Position numbers and translations under genes: made by a program
Shown here: positions 9,226-17,714 of the stretch, piece by piece
Layout of the letters: the number at the start of each line of letters is the position of its first letter
Numbering within the stretch: the stretch's first letter is position 1
Notes under the pieces: model-generated
The model's database searches: none
The model's input: only the letters and a program-made list of their open reading frames with translations
Told to the model about the DNA's origin: nothing
Source: Eubacteriales bacterium
GTDB taxonomy: Bacteria > Bacillota > Clostridia > Peptostreptococcales > Anaerovoracaceae
Assembly (NCBI GenBank): GCA_028692535.1
Contig: JAQUXD010000007.1
Span: 1 to 28,216, forward strand
Reading direction: 5' to 3'
DNA length: 28,216 nt

Positions 9226-10644
9226 CTACACGCCCCAGGCCACCGCCGCAACGATGAGAACGGCCTGCAAAGCGAACATCATAATAAACAAGGGTGTAAT
9301 GAATTTGTACCACTTGTCCATACCGATGCCCATGATGCCGCACTCCGTAGCAACGGCCGTGGGCCAGAACATGTTGGAGAATCCGTCACCGAACTGGTAG
9401 GCAACGACGGCTACTTCCCGGGACAATCCCACCAGATCGGAAAGCGGAGCCATGATCGGCATCATGACCACTGCCTGGCCTGAGCCGGAAGGTATAAAGA
9501 AGTTAACGATATTCTGAACGATCAGCATGCCGACCCCGGCAATCGATGCAGGCATATTGCCCACCAGTCCCGCCAGGAAATTGACCGAGGTATCGATCAC
9601 CTGTCCCTGTTCCATCACCAAAGAGATGGCCCGGGCAAGTCCTACAAGCATGGCGCCGAACAGCGCGCTTTTGCATCCGTTCACAAACATTTCAGCCATT
9701 TCCGAAGTGGTCATCCGATTCACGATCATCGTGGCAATCATAAAGACGAAGAACAATGCAGCCAGTTCAGACAGATACCAGCCGTACATCACGATACCGA
9801 AGGCGATGCCTGCGATCAGAAGAACGAATCCGAAAAGACTGATCTTCTGCGCCTGGGTGAACGGCAACTGCATAACCTCATCTCTGGACTTGACGTTCTC
9901 CATGCCCCGCAGTGCGTCGGGATCCCCGTACATAATGCTCTTCGTGGGATCCTTGCGGACTTTTGCGGCATAACGCATCACATAGGTAATGGTCAGTGCC
10001 ATGAACAGGAAGAAAGCAATGAAGCGAAGCACAGTCACCTTTTCGTGGATCATGGGGACTTGGGCAACAGAACTTGCAATGCCAATGGTAAAGGGATTGA
10101 GGATGGCGGCCGCAAACCCTGTGGCAACGCCGACAAAAACGATGGCGCCGCCCACGATCCGATCATACCCCAATGTAACGGCGATGATCATAAAGGCGGG
10201 TATCAGACCGTAGGTCTCCTCATACATCCCGATGGTGGTGCCGCCGATGGCAAACAGGATCATAAAGATCGGAATGATCATGTGATCCTTGCTGCCCAGC
10301 TTGCGCAACATGGCTCCGGTAAGAGCATTCAGCGCGCCGGTTTCGGACAGAACATAAACATAAGCTGCAGCAAAAAGTATGAAAAATATAATATCGCCGG
10401 CCTGCACCACACCATCAAAGATGGATATGACCATTCCCCAGGGGCCGATGGGAGATTGTTCCTCCGCTAGCTGAAAGCTTCCCGGAACAACGAGATCTCT
10501 GTCGAGTTCTTCGTTGTATTCGTATTGGAAACTACCTGCCGGAAGGACCCAAGTGAGCACCATGCTCAGTGCGATGATGATGATCATGATCACATAAGCG
10601 TGAGGCATTGAGAACTTCTTCTTTTTGGTTTTGCCCTCATTCAT
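9226..10644 (-). CDS. YfcC / C4-dicarboxylate anaerobic carrier-type membrane transporter
   Basis: Polytopic membrane protein of the YfcC group (DcuC-like superfamily), whose members are annotated as basic amino acid or C4-dicarboxylate carriers. It has an amphipathic lysine-rich N-terminus, about 12 hydrophobic segments, and the two re-entrant-type motifs of the group: AAILNPFTIGIAS in the first half, and IPSGSGQAVVMMPIMAPL in the second. The length of 472 residues fits. The start is at MNEGKTKKKK because AAAGGAGG lies 8 bases upstream; the open frame extends 35 codons further into the previous gene. It follows the M20D amidohydrolase by 19 bases in the same operon, a pairing like the abgB-abgT logic in which carrier and hydrolase handle the same conjugated amino acid. 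The substrate is inferred only. Confidence 0.87.
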   Translation of the reverse strand: MNEGKTKKKKFSMPHAYVIMIIIIALSMVLTWVLPAGSFQYEYNEELDRDLVVPGSFQLAEEQSPIGPWGMVISIFDGVVQAGDIIFFILFAAAYVYVLSETGALNALTGAMLRKLGSKDHMIIPIFMILFAIGGTTIGMYEETYGLIPAFMIIAVTLGYDRIVGGAIVFVGVATGFAAAILNPFTIGIASSVAQVPMIHEKVTVLRFIAFFLFMALTITYVMRYAAKVRKDPTKSIMYGDPDALRGMENVKSRDEVMQLPFTQAQKISLFGFVLLIAGIAFGIVMYGWYLSELAALFFVFMIATMIVNRMTTSEMAEMFVNGCKSALFGAMLVGLARAISLVMEQGQVIDTSVNFLAGLVGNMPASIAGVGMLIVQNIVNFFIPSGSGQAVVMMPIMAPLSDLVGLSREVAVVAYQFGDGFSNMFWPTAVATECGIMGIGMDKWYKFITPLFIMMFALQAVLIVAAVAWGV

Positions 10645-10663
10645 TTCCTTTTCCTCCTTTAAT

Positions 10664-11863
10664 TTACTTTCTATCTCGCAGCTGTTTCTTCGCTGTTTCG
10701 ATCTGTTCCGGGCGCACGGCCAGGTCCATGGCCATACCGGCCATGGCACAAATGGTCTGATGCATTTTTTTCCTTGCTTCAGGGCTGTCTACCAGCTTCA
10801 GGGCGCTTTCCTCGTGGGCATAGAAAACATTCTCGCCATCCAGCCCCACCTCCACATATGCCGTCGGACAGGCGTGGCTTACATTGCCCACATCCGTGGA
10901 GCCTGCAGCCTGGGCAGCCATCTCCGGCGTCACCGTCGGAGTCATGCCGTTGTCCGCAAAATAAGCATCTGCCAACGCCTGCAGCACAGGCAGGTTGATC
11001 AGATTGTCCATGGGAAGTTCCGGGTTTTTGATCTTGAGCTTGGCGCCGGTCATCAAGGCCGCCCCTTTTGCCACGTTTTCCACGCGGGGAATCACCGTAT
11101 CCAGATAACCTCTGGTGTCGGAGCGGATGTAAAACAGACAGTTGGCCTTATCGGGAACGATGTTGGCCGCCTGTCCGCCTTCGGTGACGATGCCGTGGAT
11201 CCGAACATCGGGCTTTACGTGCTGGCGCAGCGCGTTGATGCCCGCATACAGAAGCTGAACTCCGTCCAGGGCATTGATGCCACTCCAGGGAGCTCCCGCC
11301 GAATGGGAGGCTTTTCCTCTGTATTCGAAAATACGCGCGTCCATGGCCAACGCTACGGAACAGGTGGACGTCGCATGAGACAGATGCGCCTGAAACGCCG
11401 CGTCCACATCGTCGAAAACACCTCGGCGGACCATTTCCACCTTTGTTCCATAGGTTTCTTCCGCCGGCGTTCCGATCAGGGCGACCCTGCATCCTGCCCG
11501 GTCGGCCAGCCTGGCCAACACAACCGCTGCGCCCAGCGCTGTGGACGCAATCCAATTGTGGCCGCAAGCGTGTGCGTTTTTCTTTTCCTTTCCGTATCCC
11601 GGAAGGGCGTCATACTCCGCAAGGAAAGCAAACAGCGGCCCTTTCGTTCCGTATTCGGCCCGAAAGGCCGTGTCAAACCCGGCATAGGGATATTCCACGG
11701 AGAAGCCCTTTTTCTCCATAAATTCAGCCAGGTACTTCGAAGAAACAAATTCTTCGAGCCCCAGCTCCGGATGACGAAAAATAAAGTTGTTCACTTCCTC
11801 GAATTCAGCTGCGTACGAACGCTCGGCTTCCTTCACCATTTTTTGGATCTCTTTGCGATTCAT
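10664..11863 (-). CDS. M20D-family amidohydrolase (AbgB/HipO-like)
   Basis: Cytosolic metal-dependent amidohydrolase acting on N-acyl or aminobenzoyl amino acids and similar conjugates. Family marks are LAEYDALPG, HACGHN (Cys100 and His102, metal ligands of the M20D type), GTPAEET (the Glu pair 135-136), AHLSHATS, the dimerisation-domain HSAGAPWSGINALDG, and the C-terminal AHEESALKL histidine. All expected ligands are present and its 399 residues are normal. GGAGGTGA precedes the ATG. It is first in a two-gene operon with the YfcC-type carrier. It is not the same subgroup as the M20 protein of the opp operon (Cys-containing M20D versus ArgE/DapE). No convincing promoter was found: the 38-base gap to the divergent gene is very short. 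Confidence 0.9.
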   Translation of the reverse strand: MNRKEIQKMVKEAERSYAAEFEEVNNFIFRHPELGLEEFVSSKYLAEFMEKKGFSVEYPYAGFDTAFRAEYGTKGPLFAFLAEYDALPGYGKEKKNAHACGHNWIASTALGAAVVLARLADRAGCRVALIGTPAEETYGTKVEMVRRGVFDDVDAAFQAHLSHATSTCSVALAMDARIFEYRGKASHSAGAPWSGINALDGVQLLYAGINALRQHVKPDVRIHGIVTEGGQAANIVPDKANCLFYIRSDTRGYLDTVIPRVENVAKGAALMTGAKLKIKNPELPMDNLINLPVLQALADAYFADNGMTPTVTPEMAAQAAGSTDVGNVSHACPTAYVEVGLDGENVFYAHEESALKLVDSPEARKKMHQTICAMAGMAMDLAVRPEQIETAKKQLRDRK

Positions 11864-11866
11864 CGA

Positions 11867-11895
11867 TTCACCTCCGCAATGATCTGTGCTACAAT
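11867..11895 (+). promoter_or_regulatory. Extended -10 promoter immediately before the small membrane protein gene
   Basis: TGCTACAAT (extended -10, hexamer 11890-11895) lies 17 bases after a weak -35, TTCACC (11867-11872). The predicted start would be at or next to the A of the ATG at 11902, giving a leaderless message. The -35 overlaps the ribosome site of the divergent M20D gene. Confidence 0.5.
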
Positions 11896-11901
11896 TCTGT
11901 T

Positions 11902-12303
11902 ATGGAAAACGATCCCAACAAAAATCTGAATGCTTTCAGAGGGTGGCTTCTGGTGTTTCTGCTGATGCATGCACCCATTGCCCTCTATAATTTTACGGGA
12001 GGCCTGACCCTGGTGGGGACCTTCATTCGGGAAGGCGCTTCCTGGTGGTTTATCCTGCTTTACGGCATGCTGTCCTTCGTTTTGCCGACGGCCATTTTCC
12101 TATTGCTCAGACGCAACCCCGCATTCCGCTGGGTCTACGCAGGCTATGCGGTCCTGATGTCCTCCAACTTCCTGATGCAGCAGGGTGTCAACGCCGTTTC
12201 CGTATCCGTTTCAGTCCTGTGCACAGTCCCCTGGCTCCTGTATGTTTTCCGCTCCCGGCGTGTTGCCGCTGTACTTGCCCATCGCCGTCAATCAGAGGAA
12301 TAA
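11902..12303 (+). CDS. Small four-helix membrane protein of unknown function
   Basis: A 133-residue protein with a short polar N-terminus followed by four hydrophobic segments: about residues 14-32, 45-67, 77-93 and 98-117. It ends in an Arg-rich tail (RSRRVAAVLAHRRQSEE), so both ends are predicted to be cytoplasmic by the positive-inside rule. The GWLLVF opening followed by four helices recalls DUF2569-type proteins, but this is only a resemblance. No Shine-Dalgarno sequence lies upstream, and an extended -10 box ends 6 bases before the ATG, so translation may be leaderless. It is divergent from the M20D gene and 123 bases before the IclR gene. It is a real gene judging by the coherent membrane topology, but without assigned function. 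Confidence 0.7.
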   Translation: MENDPNKNLNAFRGWLLVFLLMHAPIALYNFTGGLTLVGTFIREGASWWFILLYGMLSFVLPTAIFLLLRRNPAFRWVYAGYAVLMSSNFLMQQGVNAVSVSVSVLCTVPWLLYVFRSRRVAAVLAHRRQSEE

Positions 12304-12344
12304 GGCAAGATGGCAGTCGGGATTTTTAATTGTCGTTCATTGTG

Positions 12345-12359
12345 CGAACAACTTGTTCG
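12345..12359. promoter_or_regulatory. Palindrome over the -35 box of the IclR gene, candidate autoregulatory operator
   Basis: CGAACAACTTGTTCG is a perfect 7-base-arm palindrome around one base. It overlaps the -35 hexamer and shares GAACA-N3-TGTTC with the palindrome at 9065-9095. Odd-length palindromes of about 15 bp are usual for IclR-type regulators. Confidence 0.7.
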
Positions 12360-12381
12360 TATGATGATTTGATGATATACT
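12353..12381 (+). promoter_or_regulatory. Promoter of the IclR-family regulator gene
   Basis: TTGTTC (12353-12358), a 17-base spacer and TATACT (12376-12381) predict a start near 12388, about 40 bases before the start codon. Confidence 0.65.
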
Positions 12382-12426
12382 ACTTTTATTAAAATCTCAA
12401 TCGCATTTTTCATATAAGAGGGCGTT

Positions 12427-13203
12427 ATGCAAAAAAATAATTTCATCCACACAGGCGACAAGATCGGCAGCATCGATAAAGCGCTGACACTATTGGAAGT
12501 GCTGGCCACCGAGCCCTATGCATTCGCCATCGCAGAAATCGTGAGCAAGACCGGATTCAACCGAACCACGATCTACAGAACACTTCAAATCCTGCTGAAT
12601 CGGGAATACGTGCACTACGATAAAGAGCGTGATAAATACCAGATCGGCCATGCCACTTATCACGCCGGCACGATCTATCTGCACAACAACAGCTATCAGG
12701 ACAAGGTGATGGAGATCTTAGTGGAGATTTCCGAGCTTACAAAGGAATCCGTGGGGATGGCCGTCCGGGAGGGAGACAAAATCATGTCGCTGCTGGAGGT
12801 TGAGATCCATCAGCCCATGAAGTTCAACGATTTTCCGGGAAAGTATTTCCCGCCCAACAAGGGCTCCTACGGCAAGTGCATCATGGCCTATCAAAGCGAA
12901 AAAACCATCGACCGGATCCTGGACGGGCAGGTTTTCGAAAAAACCTGCTACAATACGCTGACCACGAAAGAAGAGCTGAAGAACGAATATGCAAAGATAC
13001 GGGAGCAGGGATACGTGACCAGCATTGATGAGCTCTATGTGGATGTAGTGGGAACGGGTATTCCTATTTTTGACCGCAACGGACAGGTGAACGCCGTAGT
13101 GGCAGTGGCTTTTTTCAGGGAAGAAGGCTGGACTGAAAAGCTGGAACGCTTTACAAAGCTGTTGCTCAGCTATCAAAATAAGATCGAAAAGTGTATGCCT
13201 TAA
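12427..13203 (+). CDS. IclR-family transcriptional regulator
   Basis: DNA-binding regulator of the IclR family, which senses small carboxylic or amino-acid-derived metabolites. The winged helix-turn-helix spans residues 13-75 (IGSIDKALTLLEVLA, then KTGFNRTTIYRTLQILLN as the recognition part). The effector domain follows, with the AVREGDKIMSLLEVE strand and the CIMAYQSEK segment typical of the family. Length is 258 residues. GAGGG stands 4 bases before the ATG. Its promoter carries a palindrome that suggests autoregulation, and the only other copy of that core noticed in the window is at the S66-opp promoter. It stands between the two peptide-hydrolase operons and the amino-acid fermentation operon. 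The effector is unknown. Confidence 0.93.
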   Translation: MQKNNFIHTGDKIGSIDKALTLLEVLATEPYAFAIAEIVSKTGFNRTTIYRTLQILLNREYVHYDKERDKYQIGHATYHAGTIYLHNNSYQDKVMEILVEISELTKESVGMAVREGDKIMSLLEVEIHQPMKFNDFPGKYFPPNKGSYGKCIMAYQSEKTIDRILDGQVFEKTCYNTLTTKEELKNEYAKIREQGYVTSIDELYVDVVGTGIPIFDRNGQVNAVVAVAFFREEGWTEKLERFTKLLLSYQNKIEKCMP

Positions 13204-13240
13204 TCACTGCAGGACAAAGAAGGCTCGCTTAGAGAATAAA

Positions 13241-13270
13241 GGACCCGATCGTGAATCAACGATCGGGTCC
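13241..13270. terminator. Bidirectional terminator between the IclR and acyl-CoA synthetase genes
   Basis: A perfect 12-bp stem GGACCCGATCGT/ACGATCGGGTCC (13241-13252 with 13259-13270) has a 6-nt loop. The T-tail is TTTATTCT on the minus strand and short on the plus strand. It separates two convergent genes. Confidence 0.8.
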
Positions 13271-13297
13271 TTCTGATGTTCGGGCATTCAAAGCGAA

Positions 13298-15376
13298 TCA
13301 GCCTTTGATATACAGCGCATCCACTGCGCACAATCCTTTTTCGTACAGGAAGACCGGGTTGATGTCCAGCTCGGCCATTTCGTCGGTGTGCGCACAGGCA
13401 AAACGGGAAATTTCAACTAAGGCATCGGCGAAGGCTTTCTTGTCCAACGCCGGCTGCCCGCGGTAACCGTCCAGCAAACGCACGCTCTTGAGCGAATCGA
13501 TCATATCACCTGCTTCCCGGATCGAAAGCGGCGCCAGACCCAAAGCGGTGTCTTTAAATACTTCCACATAGATGCCGCCCAAACCGCACAGGACGCAGGG
13601 ACCGAACTGAGGATCATTCTTGACACCGATGATCAGCTCCGTCCCCGGCTTCATCATCTCGCAGACCTGGACTCCCTCGATTCGAGCGCCGGCATCATAC
13701 GCCTTTGCGTTTGCCAGGATGGCGTCGAAGGCCTCCTCGGCTTCCTTCGCGTTGCGGATGTTCAGCTTGACGCAGCCCGCATCGGATTTGTGCAGGATAT
13801 CCGGACTTTCCACCTTGACCACCGCTTTTTCCAAGCCCAGGCTTTCAAAGAGACGGCCGGTTTCCTGTCTTGTGGCCGCCACGCCGAAACGGCCGCAGGG
13901 AATCCGATCCCGGATCAGCATTTTGCTGGCGGTTTCCGTCAACGCCTCTCCCGCAGGTCGACCCTTCCCGGGGAAGCACAGATTCAAGTCCTTCTGGGAC
14001 ACATCGTATGCCGCGAACTTCAGAATATTCTTTACGATCTTAAACGCGTACGCCGGAGGCGGCAGTATGGGCACGCCCAGGTCCGCCAGTCGCTTGACAT
14101 ACTCAGGATTCCGGGTGTTTTCCATGTAAGGCAGGATCATTACCGGCACGGACCACTCTTCTTTGGCCAGCCGTTCCACGGCGTGGGCGATATAATCCAC
14201 ACAGGGATCCACCACGTTTTCCAAGAGCGTAAAACCAACCAGCATCAAGTCCACGTTGGGATCCTTCATGATTGTGCCGTAGGCTTCCGTCAACGCTTCC
14301 TCGCTGTAAGCCAGAGTGGCAGTCATGTCCAGGGGATTGCTCACATGGGCATAGGAGGGAAGCATCGCCCTGAGTTTTTCCACAGTGACCGAATCGTAAT
14401 CCGGGTACTCCAGGCCGTTCAGATGAGCGATGTCGGCAGAGATCCCTGTCTCGCCGCCGGAAAGGTTGGCCGATGTAAGACCGTGGCCCTTGGGCAGTTT
14501 TTTCAGTACAGCCAGTGCCTGAGCCGTAGACATCAATTCCTGCAGATCGTCCACCCGGATAACGCCAAACTTTTCGAACAGCGCATCATAGACCCGGTCG
14601 GCGCCTGCCATGCTGCCGGTATGGGAAGCAGCCACCTGCTGCCCTTTTTCGGACCGTCCCACTTTATGGACCACCACAGGTTTGCGGATCTCCGCCGCCC
14701 GCTTCAGAGCTGCGATGAACCGCTTGGGATCATTGACGCCTTCCAGATAGAGCGCCACGACCCTGGTATCGGGGTCTTCCACTAAAAATTCAAGATAATC
14801 CTCCATGGTGACGACTTTGGAATTACCGGAGGATATCCCGTAGGAGAAACCGGGAACGGGGCTGTCCATCATGGACAGGACGAACTGTCCGCTCTGAGAG
14901 ACCAGACCGATCCCGCCGGTGCGGTCCCGATCCTCGGATACGAATGCGAAGGGGAAAATCTTGTCTACTGTATTGATGTAGCCGCCGCAGTTGGGACCCA
15001 TGATGGGCATGTCCAGCTTTTTACACAGAGCGATCAGCTCCTTCTCGTCTTCTTTTCCTTGTTCGTCCACTTCTCCGTAGCCGCTGGCGAAGATCACGGC
15101 GGCCCGGGCGCCTGCGGCGGCGCCTTCCTCCAGGATGCCGTTCACTGTCGGTTTCGGGGTGCACACCACCATCAGGTCCACCTGCTCGGGCAGGTCGGCC
15201 ATGCTCTTGAAGCAAGGCACGCCGAAGACCGACGCCCGGGTGGGGCTTATAAAATAGTACTTGTCCGGAGACATGTATTTCATAACGTTTCTGCAGGTGT
15301 CGGAGCCGAAACCGGTTTTTTCCGAAGCGCCGACCACTGCAATTTTGTTGGGTTTCAGCAGTTTCTTGATGTTCAT
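13298..15376 (-). CDS. acd: ADP-forming acyl-CoA synthetase (acetate-CoA ligase, NDP-forming), fused alpha-beta
   Basis: Cytosolic enzyme that converts acyl-CoA + ADP + Pi to the free acid + CoA + ATP, giving substrate-level phosphorylation. The CoA-binding Rossmann domain comes first (KIAVVGASEKTGFG, residues 11-24). The succinyl-CoA-synthetase-like domain follows, with SHTGSMAG containing the phospho-acceptor His252. An ATP-grasp domain from about residue 475 contains ILHKSDAG with the second histidine, His529. The length of 692 residues fits the single-chain alpha-beta form. The start at MNIKKLL is chosen because its ATG overlaps the upstream stop as ATGA and has GGAG 8 bases upstream. It is the last gene of the dehydrogenase-oxidoreductase operon, so its acyl-CoA substrate should be whatever that oxidoreductase makes. 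Acyl-chain preference cannot be read from sequence. Confidence 0.92.
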   Translation of the reverse strand: MNIKKLLKPNKIAVVGASEKTGFGSDTCRNVMKYMSPDKYYFISPTRASVFGVPCFKSMADLPEQVDLMVVCTPKPTVNGILEEGAAAGARAAVIFASGYGEVDEQGKEDEKELIALCKKLDMPIMGPNCGGYINTVDKIFPFAFVSEDRDRTGGIGLVSQSGQFVLSMMDSPVPGFSYGISSGNSKVVTMEDYLEFLVEDPDTRVVALYLEGVNDPKRFIAALKRAAEIRKPVVVHKVGRSEKGQQVAASHTGSMAGADRVYDALFEKFGVIRVDDLQELMSTAQALAVLKKLPKGHGLTSANLSGGETGISADIAHLNGLEYPDYDSVTVEKLRAMLPSYAHVSNPLDMTATLAYSEEALTEAYGTIMKDPNVDLMLVGFTLLENVVDPCVDYIAHAVERLAKEEWSVPVMILPYMENTRNPEYVKRLADLGVPILPPPAYAFKIVKNILKFAAYDVSQKDLNLCFPGKGRPAGEALTETASKMLIRDRIPCGRFGVAATRQETGRLFESLGLEKAVVKVESPDILHKSDAGCVKLNIRNAKEAEEAFDAILANAKAYDAGARIEGVQVCEMMKPGTELIIGVKNDPQFGPCVLCGLGGIYVEVFKDTALGLAPLSIREAGDMIDSLKSVRLLDGYRGQPALDKKAFADALVEISRFACAHTDEMAELDINPVFLYEKGLCAVDALYIKG

Positions 15377-15906
15377 TGTGCCGTCTCCATTCCTTTGCGG
15401 AAGCAAGCCTCATTGGCTGGAATTTTTTTCCCTTTCGCCTCGAAGTAGTCATTGATCTGAGCCAACAGGAACTCCGGATCAAACAGATCCGTTGCCGCAG
15501 CCAGGACCCCGATCATGGCGATGTTGGCACCCCTGGGGTTGCCCAGATCGGCAGCGATATCCGTCACCGGCGCTTTAACGACACGAATGTCGTCCCGATA
15601 AGTACGATTTTCGTCCACTAGGGAAGAATTGACAAGCAGAAGACCGCCGGGCTTCAGGATGCTCTCGAACTTGTCGATGGCCGGCGCATTCATGGTGAAT
15701 ACGATATCCGCCTGGCGAATCACCGGGCTGGCGATTTTTTTCTCGCTGATCTTGATGGCGCAGTTGGCTGTTCCGCCTCTCATTTCAGATCCGTAGGACG
15801 GATAGAAGATCACGTTGTTTCCCTGTTTCATTCCGGCATGGATCAACAGCATTCCCGCCGTCAGGACGCCTTGTCCTCCAAAGCCTGCACATATCATTTC
15901 TGTCAT
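15373..15906 (-). CDS. korC: 2-oxoacid:ferredoxin oxidoreductase gamma subunit (KorC/VorC type)
   Basis: Small subunit of the four-part ferredoxin-dependent 2-oxoacid oxidoreductase; the catalytic gamma domain takes part in CoA binding. Marks are MICAGFGGQGVLTAG at the N-terminus, then YPSYGSEMRGGTANC, the ADIVFTMN segment and the NMI-like stretch GANIAMIGVLAA. The length of 177 residues is typical. The start is at MTEMICAG, with AAAGGAGG 9 bases upstream and an ATGA overlap with the beta-subunit stop; the open frame extends further but inside the upstream gene. The symbol marks subunit type. KOR versus VOR specificity is not settled. Confidence 0.91.
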   Translation of the reverse strand: MTEMICAGFGGQGVLTAGMLLIHAGMKQGNNVIFYPSYGSEMRGGTANCAIKISEKKIASPVIRQADIVFTMNAPAIDKFESILKPGGLLLVNSSLVDENRTYRDDIRVVKAPVTDIAADLGNPRGANIAMIGVLAAATDLFDPEFLLAQINDYFEAKGKKIPANEACFRKGMETAQ

Positions 15907-16637
15907 TTTGTATCTCCTCCTTTGAATTCGCCCAGGGGGAAGTGTTGGGTCATCTCTTCCAGCAGGAAATCCTTGGCTTTCAAAGGCGCCAGATTCCAAT
16001 TCGTGGGACAGGGTGACAGCAGTTCCACATAGCAAAGACCCTGATTGTCCATATGCTTTTCGAAGGCTTTGCGGATCATCTTCTTAGCGCGATTGATGTT
16101 GGCCGCGCCGACCAGGGCGCCTCGGGCAAGGTATCCGATGTCAAAGCCGGAATAAGCGTCTTCGATTCGGAAGGGCTTGCCGAAGCGGGCCGCATCCTTC
16201 CCGTAAGGGGAGGACGTGGTCTTCTGTCCGGGCAGGGTGGTGGGGGCCATTTGACCGCCGGTCATGCCGTAAATGGCATTATTGACCACGATCGCAATGA
16301 CGTTGTCATTGCGCAGGCCCGCGTGCATGGTTTCGGCCATGCCGATGGCATAGCCTGCGCCGTCGCCGTAATAGGCCATGACCGGATTGTCCGGTCGCAC
16401 TTTCTTAAGTCCGATGGCTGTGACCAGAGTCCTTCCATGGGCCGCCATGACCGTGTCGAAATGCCAGTCGGTCAGGTGCAAAGATCCGCATGCCACATCC
16501 ACTGTGGTGATCAGCTTATCAGCCAGACCCATTTCTTCCACAACTTCAGCGATCAATCGGCCGGCGACGCCGTGGCCGCAGCCGGGACAAAAGCCGCTGG
16601 TGTTGAATGTGATTCTATCCGGTGCTTTCAATTTCAT
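15903..16637 (-). CDS. korB: 2-oxoacid:ferredoxin oxidoreductase beta subunit (TPP-binding, KorB type)
   Basis: Carries the thiamine diphosphate site for oxidative decarboxylation of a 2-oxoacid. FCPGCGHG near residue 17 supplies the conserved cysteines that ligate an iron-sulfur cluster in related enzymes. The TPP motif runs from GDGAGYAIGMAE to the VVNN about 27 residues later, as in the family, followed by YGMTGGQMAPTT. The length of 244 residues is normal. The start codon overlaps the alpha-subunit stop by one base (TAATG), implying coupled translation and a 1:1 ratio with alpha. Confidence 0.93.
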   Translation of the reverse strand: MKLKAPDRITFNTSGFCPGCGHGVAGRLIAEVVEEMGLADKLITTVDVACGSLHLTDWHFDTVMAAHGRTLVTAIGLKKVRPDNPVMAYYGDGAGYAIGMAETMHAGLRNDNVIAIVVNNAIYGMTGGQMAPTTLPGQKTTSSPYGKDAARFGKPFRIEDAYSGFDIGYLARGALVGAANINRAKKMIRKAFEKHMDNQGLCYVELLSPCPTNWNLAPLKAKDFLLEEMTQHFPLGEFKGGDTK

Positions 16638-17704
16638 TACAGTTCCCCTCCCTTTGCCTCTTTGATCAGTTCTTCGGCTCTGGCGATCAACTCCTGGGTA
16701 TCGCTGATCGAGAAGATCGAACCATAATGATATACCGGCAATTCACATCCCGTGGCCAAGCGCACATCATCGGTCATCTGACCCAGCAGATTCATTTCGA
16801 CAGTCATAAACGCTTTGGCATTCTTCGCCTCTTCGAAAGCTTTCACAGGGAAGGGATAGAGGGTGATCGGCCGGATCAGTCCCACTTTCAGGCCCTTGGC
16901 TCTTGCGCCTTCCACTGCTTCTTCACAGACTCTTGAGCTGATGCCGAAGGCCACCAGGACCAATTCCGCATCCTCCACTGCCGTGCTTTCCCAACGTTGT
17001 TCCTCGACTTCCATCCGGTCATATTTTGCCCGCAGGAAGTCTTCGTAGGCCGGACCCATCGTATAAAAGATGTTCTGGATCCTGCGATAATCCTCCTCCA
17101 TAGTGCCGCCTTTGACGGACCACTCGTACCGGTCGATGTTATGCTCCCGAAATTCGGGCAGTGCCACCGCCTCGATCATCTGACCGATGGCGGCGTCGCT
17201 GGCCATCAATACCGGATGAAGGTATTTTTCGGCCAGGTCGAATGCCAAATAGGTAAGATCCGCATTCTCCTGCACGGAGTTAGGCGCCAGAACGATGGTC
17301 CTATAGTCTCCGTGCCCGCCGCCCCGGGTCATCTGCCAGTAATCGCCCTGCCCCTGCGCGATATCACCCAGACCGCTTCCGATACGCATCACATTCACGA
17401 TCACAGCGGGAAGATCCGAAGCGCAAAGGTAAGAGATCCCCTCCTGCTTCAGTGAAAACCCCGGCCCCGAAGAGGTGGTCAGGGCTCTGGCGCCACCGGA
17501 AGCGGCACCCATCACCATATTGATGGCCGCCAATTCCGACTCCGCCTGAGTATAGGAGCCGCCCACCTCGTCCATCCGCCAGGAGAGATATTCCAAGATC
17601 TCCGTCTGAGGGGTGATCGGGTAACCGGCAAAAAATCTGCATCCGGCACGAAGCGCGGCTTCCGCCAGAGCTTCGTTGCCTTTCATTAATACGCGTTCGC
17701 TCAT
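16637..17704 (-). CDS. korA: 2-oxoacid:ferredoxin oxidoreductase alpha subunit (KorA/VorB type)
   Basis: Pyrimidine-binding and transketolase-C-like half of the enzyme. The N-terminus shows LMKGNEALAEAALRAG followed by FFAGYPITPQTEI, a hallmark of alpha subunits in this group; ALTTSSGPGFSLKQEGI follows. The C-terminal domain begins about VAFGISSRVCEEAVEGAR and contains KVGLIRPITLYPFP. The length of 355 residues fits. The start at MSERVLMKG is chosen for AAGGAGG 5 bases upstream; the open frame reads 30 codons further into the ferredoxin gene. The delta-alpha-beta-gamma gene order resembles korDABC, but branched-chain 2-oxoacid enzymes share this architecture. Confidence 0.93.
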   Translation of the reverse strand: MSERVLMKGNEALAEAALRAGCRFFAGYPITPQTEILEYLSWRMDEVGGSYTQAESELAAINMVMGAASGGARALTTSSGPGFSLKQEGISYLCASDLPAVIVNVMRIGSGLGDIAQGQGDYWQMTRGGGHGDYRTIVLAPNSVQENADLTYLAFDLAEKYLHPVLMASDAAIGQMIEAVALPEFREHNIDRYEWSVKGGTMEEDYRRIQNIFYTMGPAYEDFLRAKYDRMEVEEQRWESTAVEDAELVLVAFGISSRVCEEAVEGARAKGLKVGLIRPITLYPFPVKAFEEAKNAKAFMTVEMNLLGQMTDDVRLATGCELPVYHYGSIFSISDTQELIARAEELIKEAKGGEL

Positions 17705-17714
17705 TGCCGCCTCC

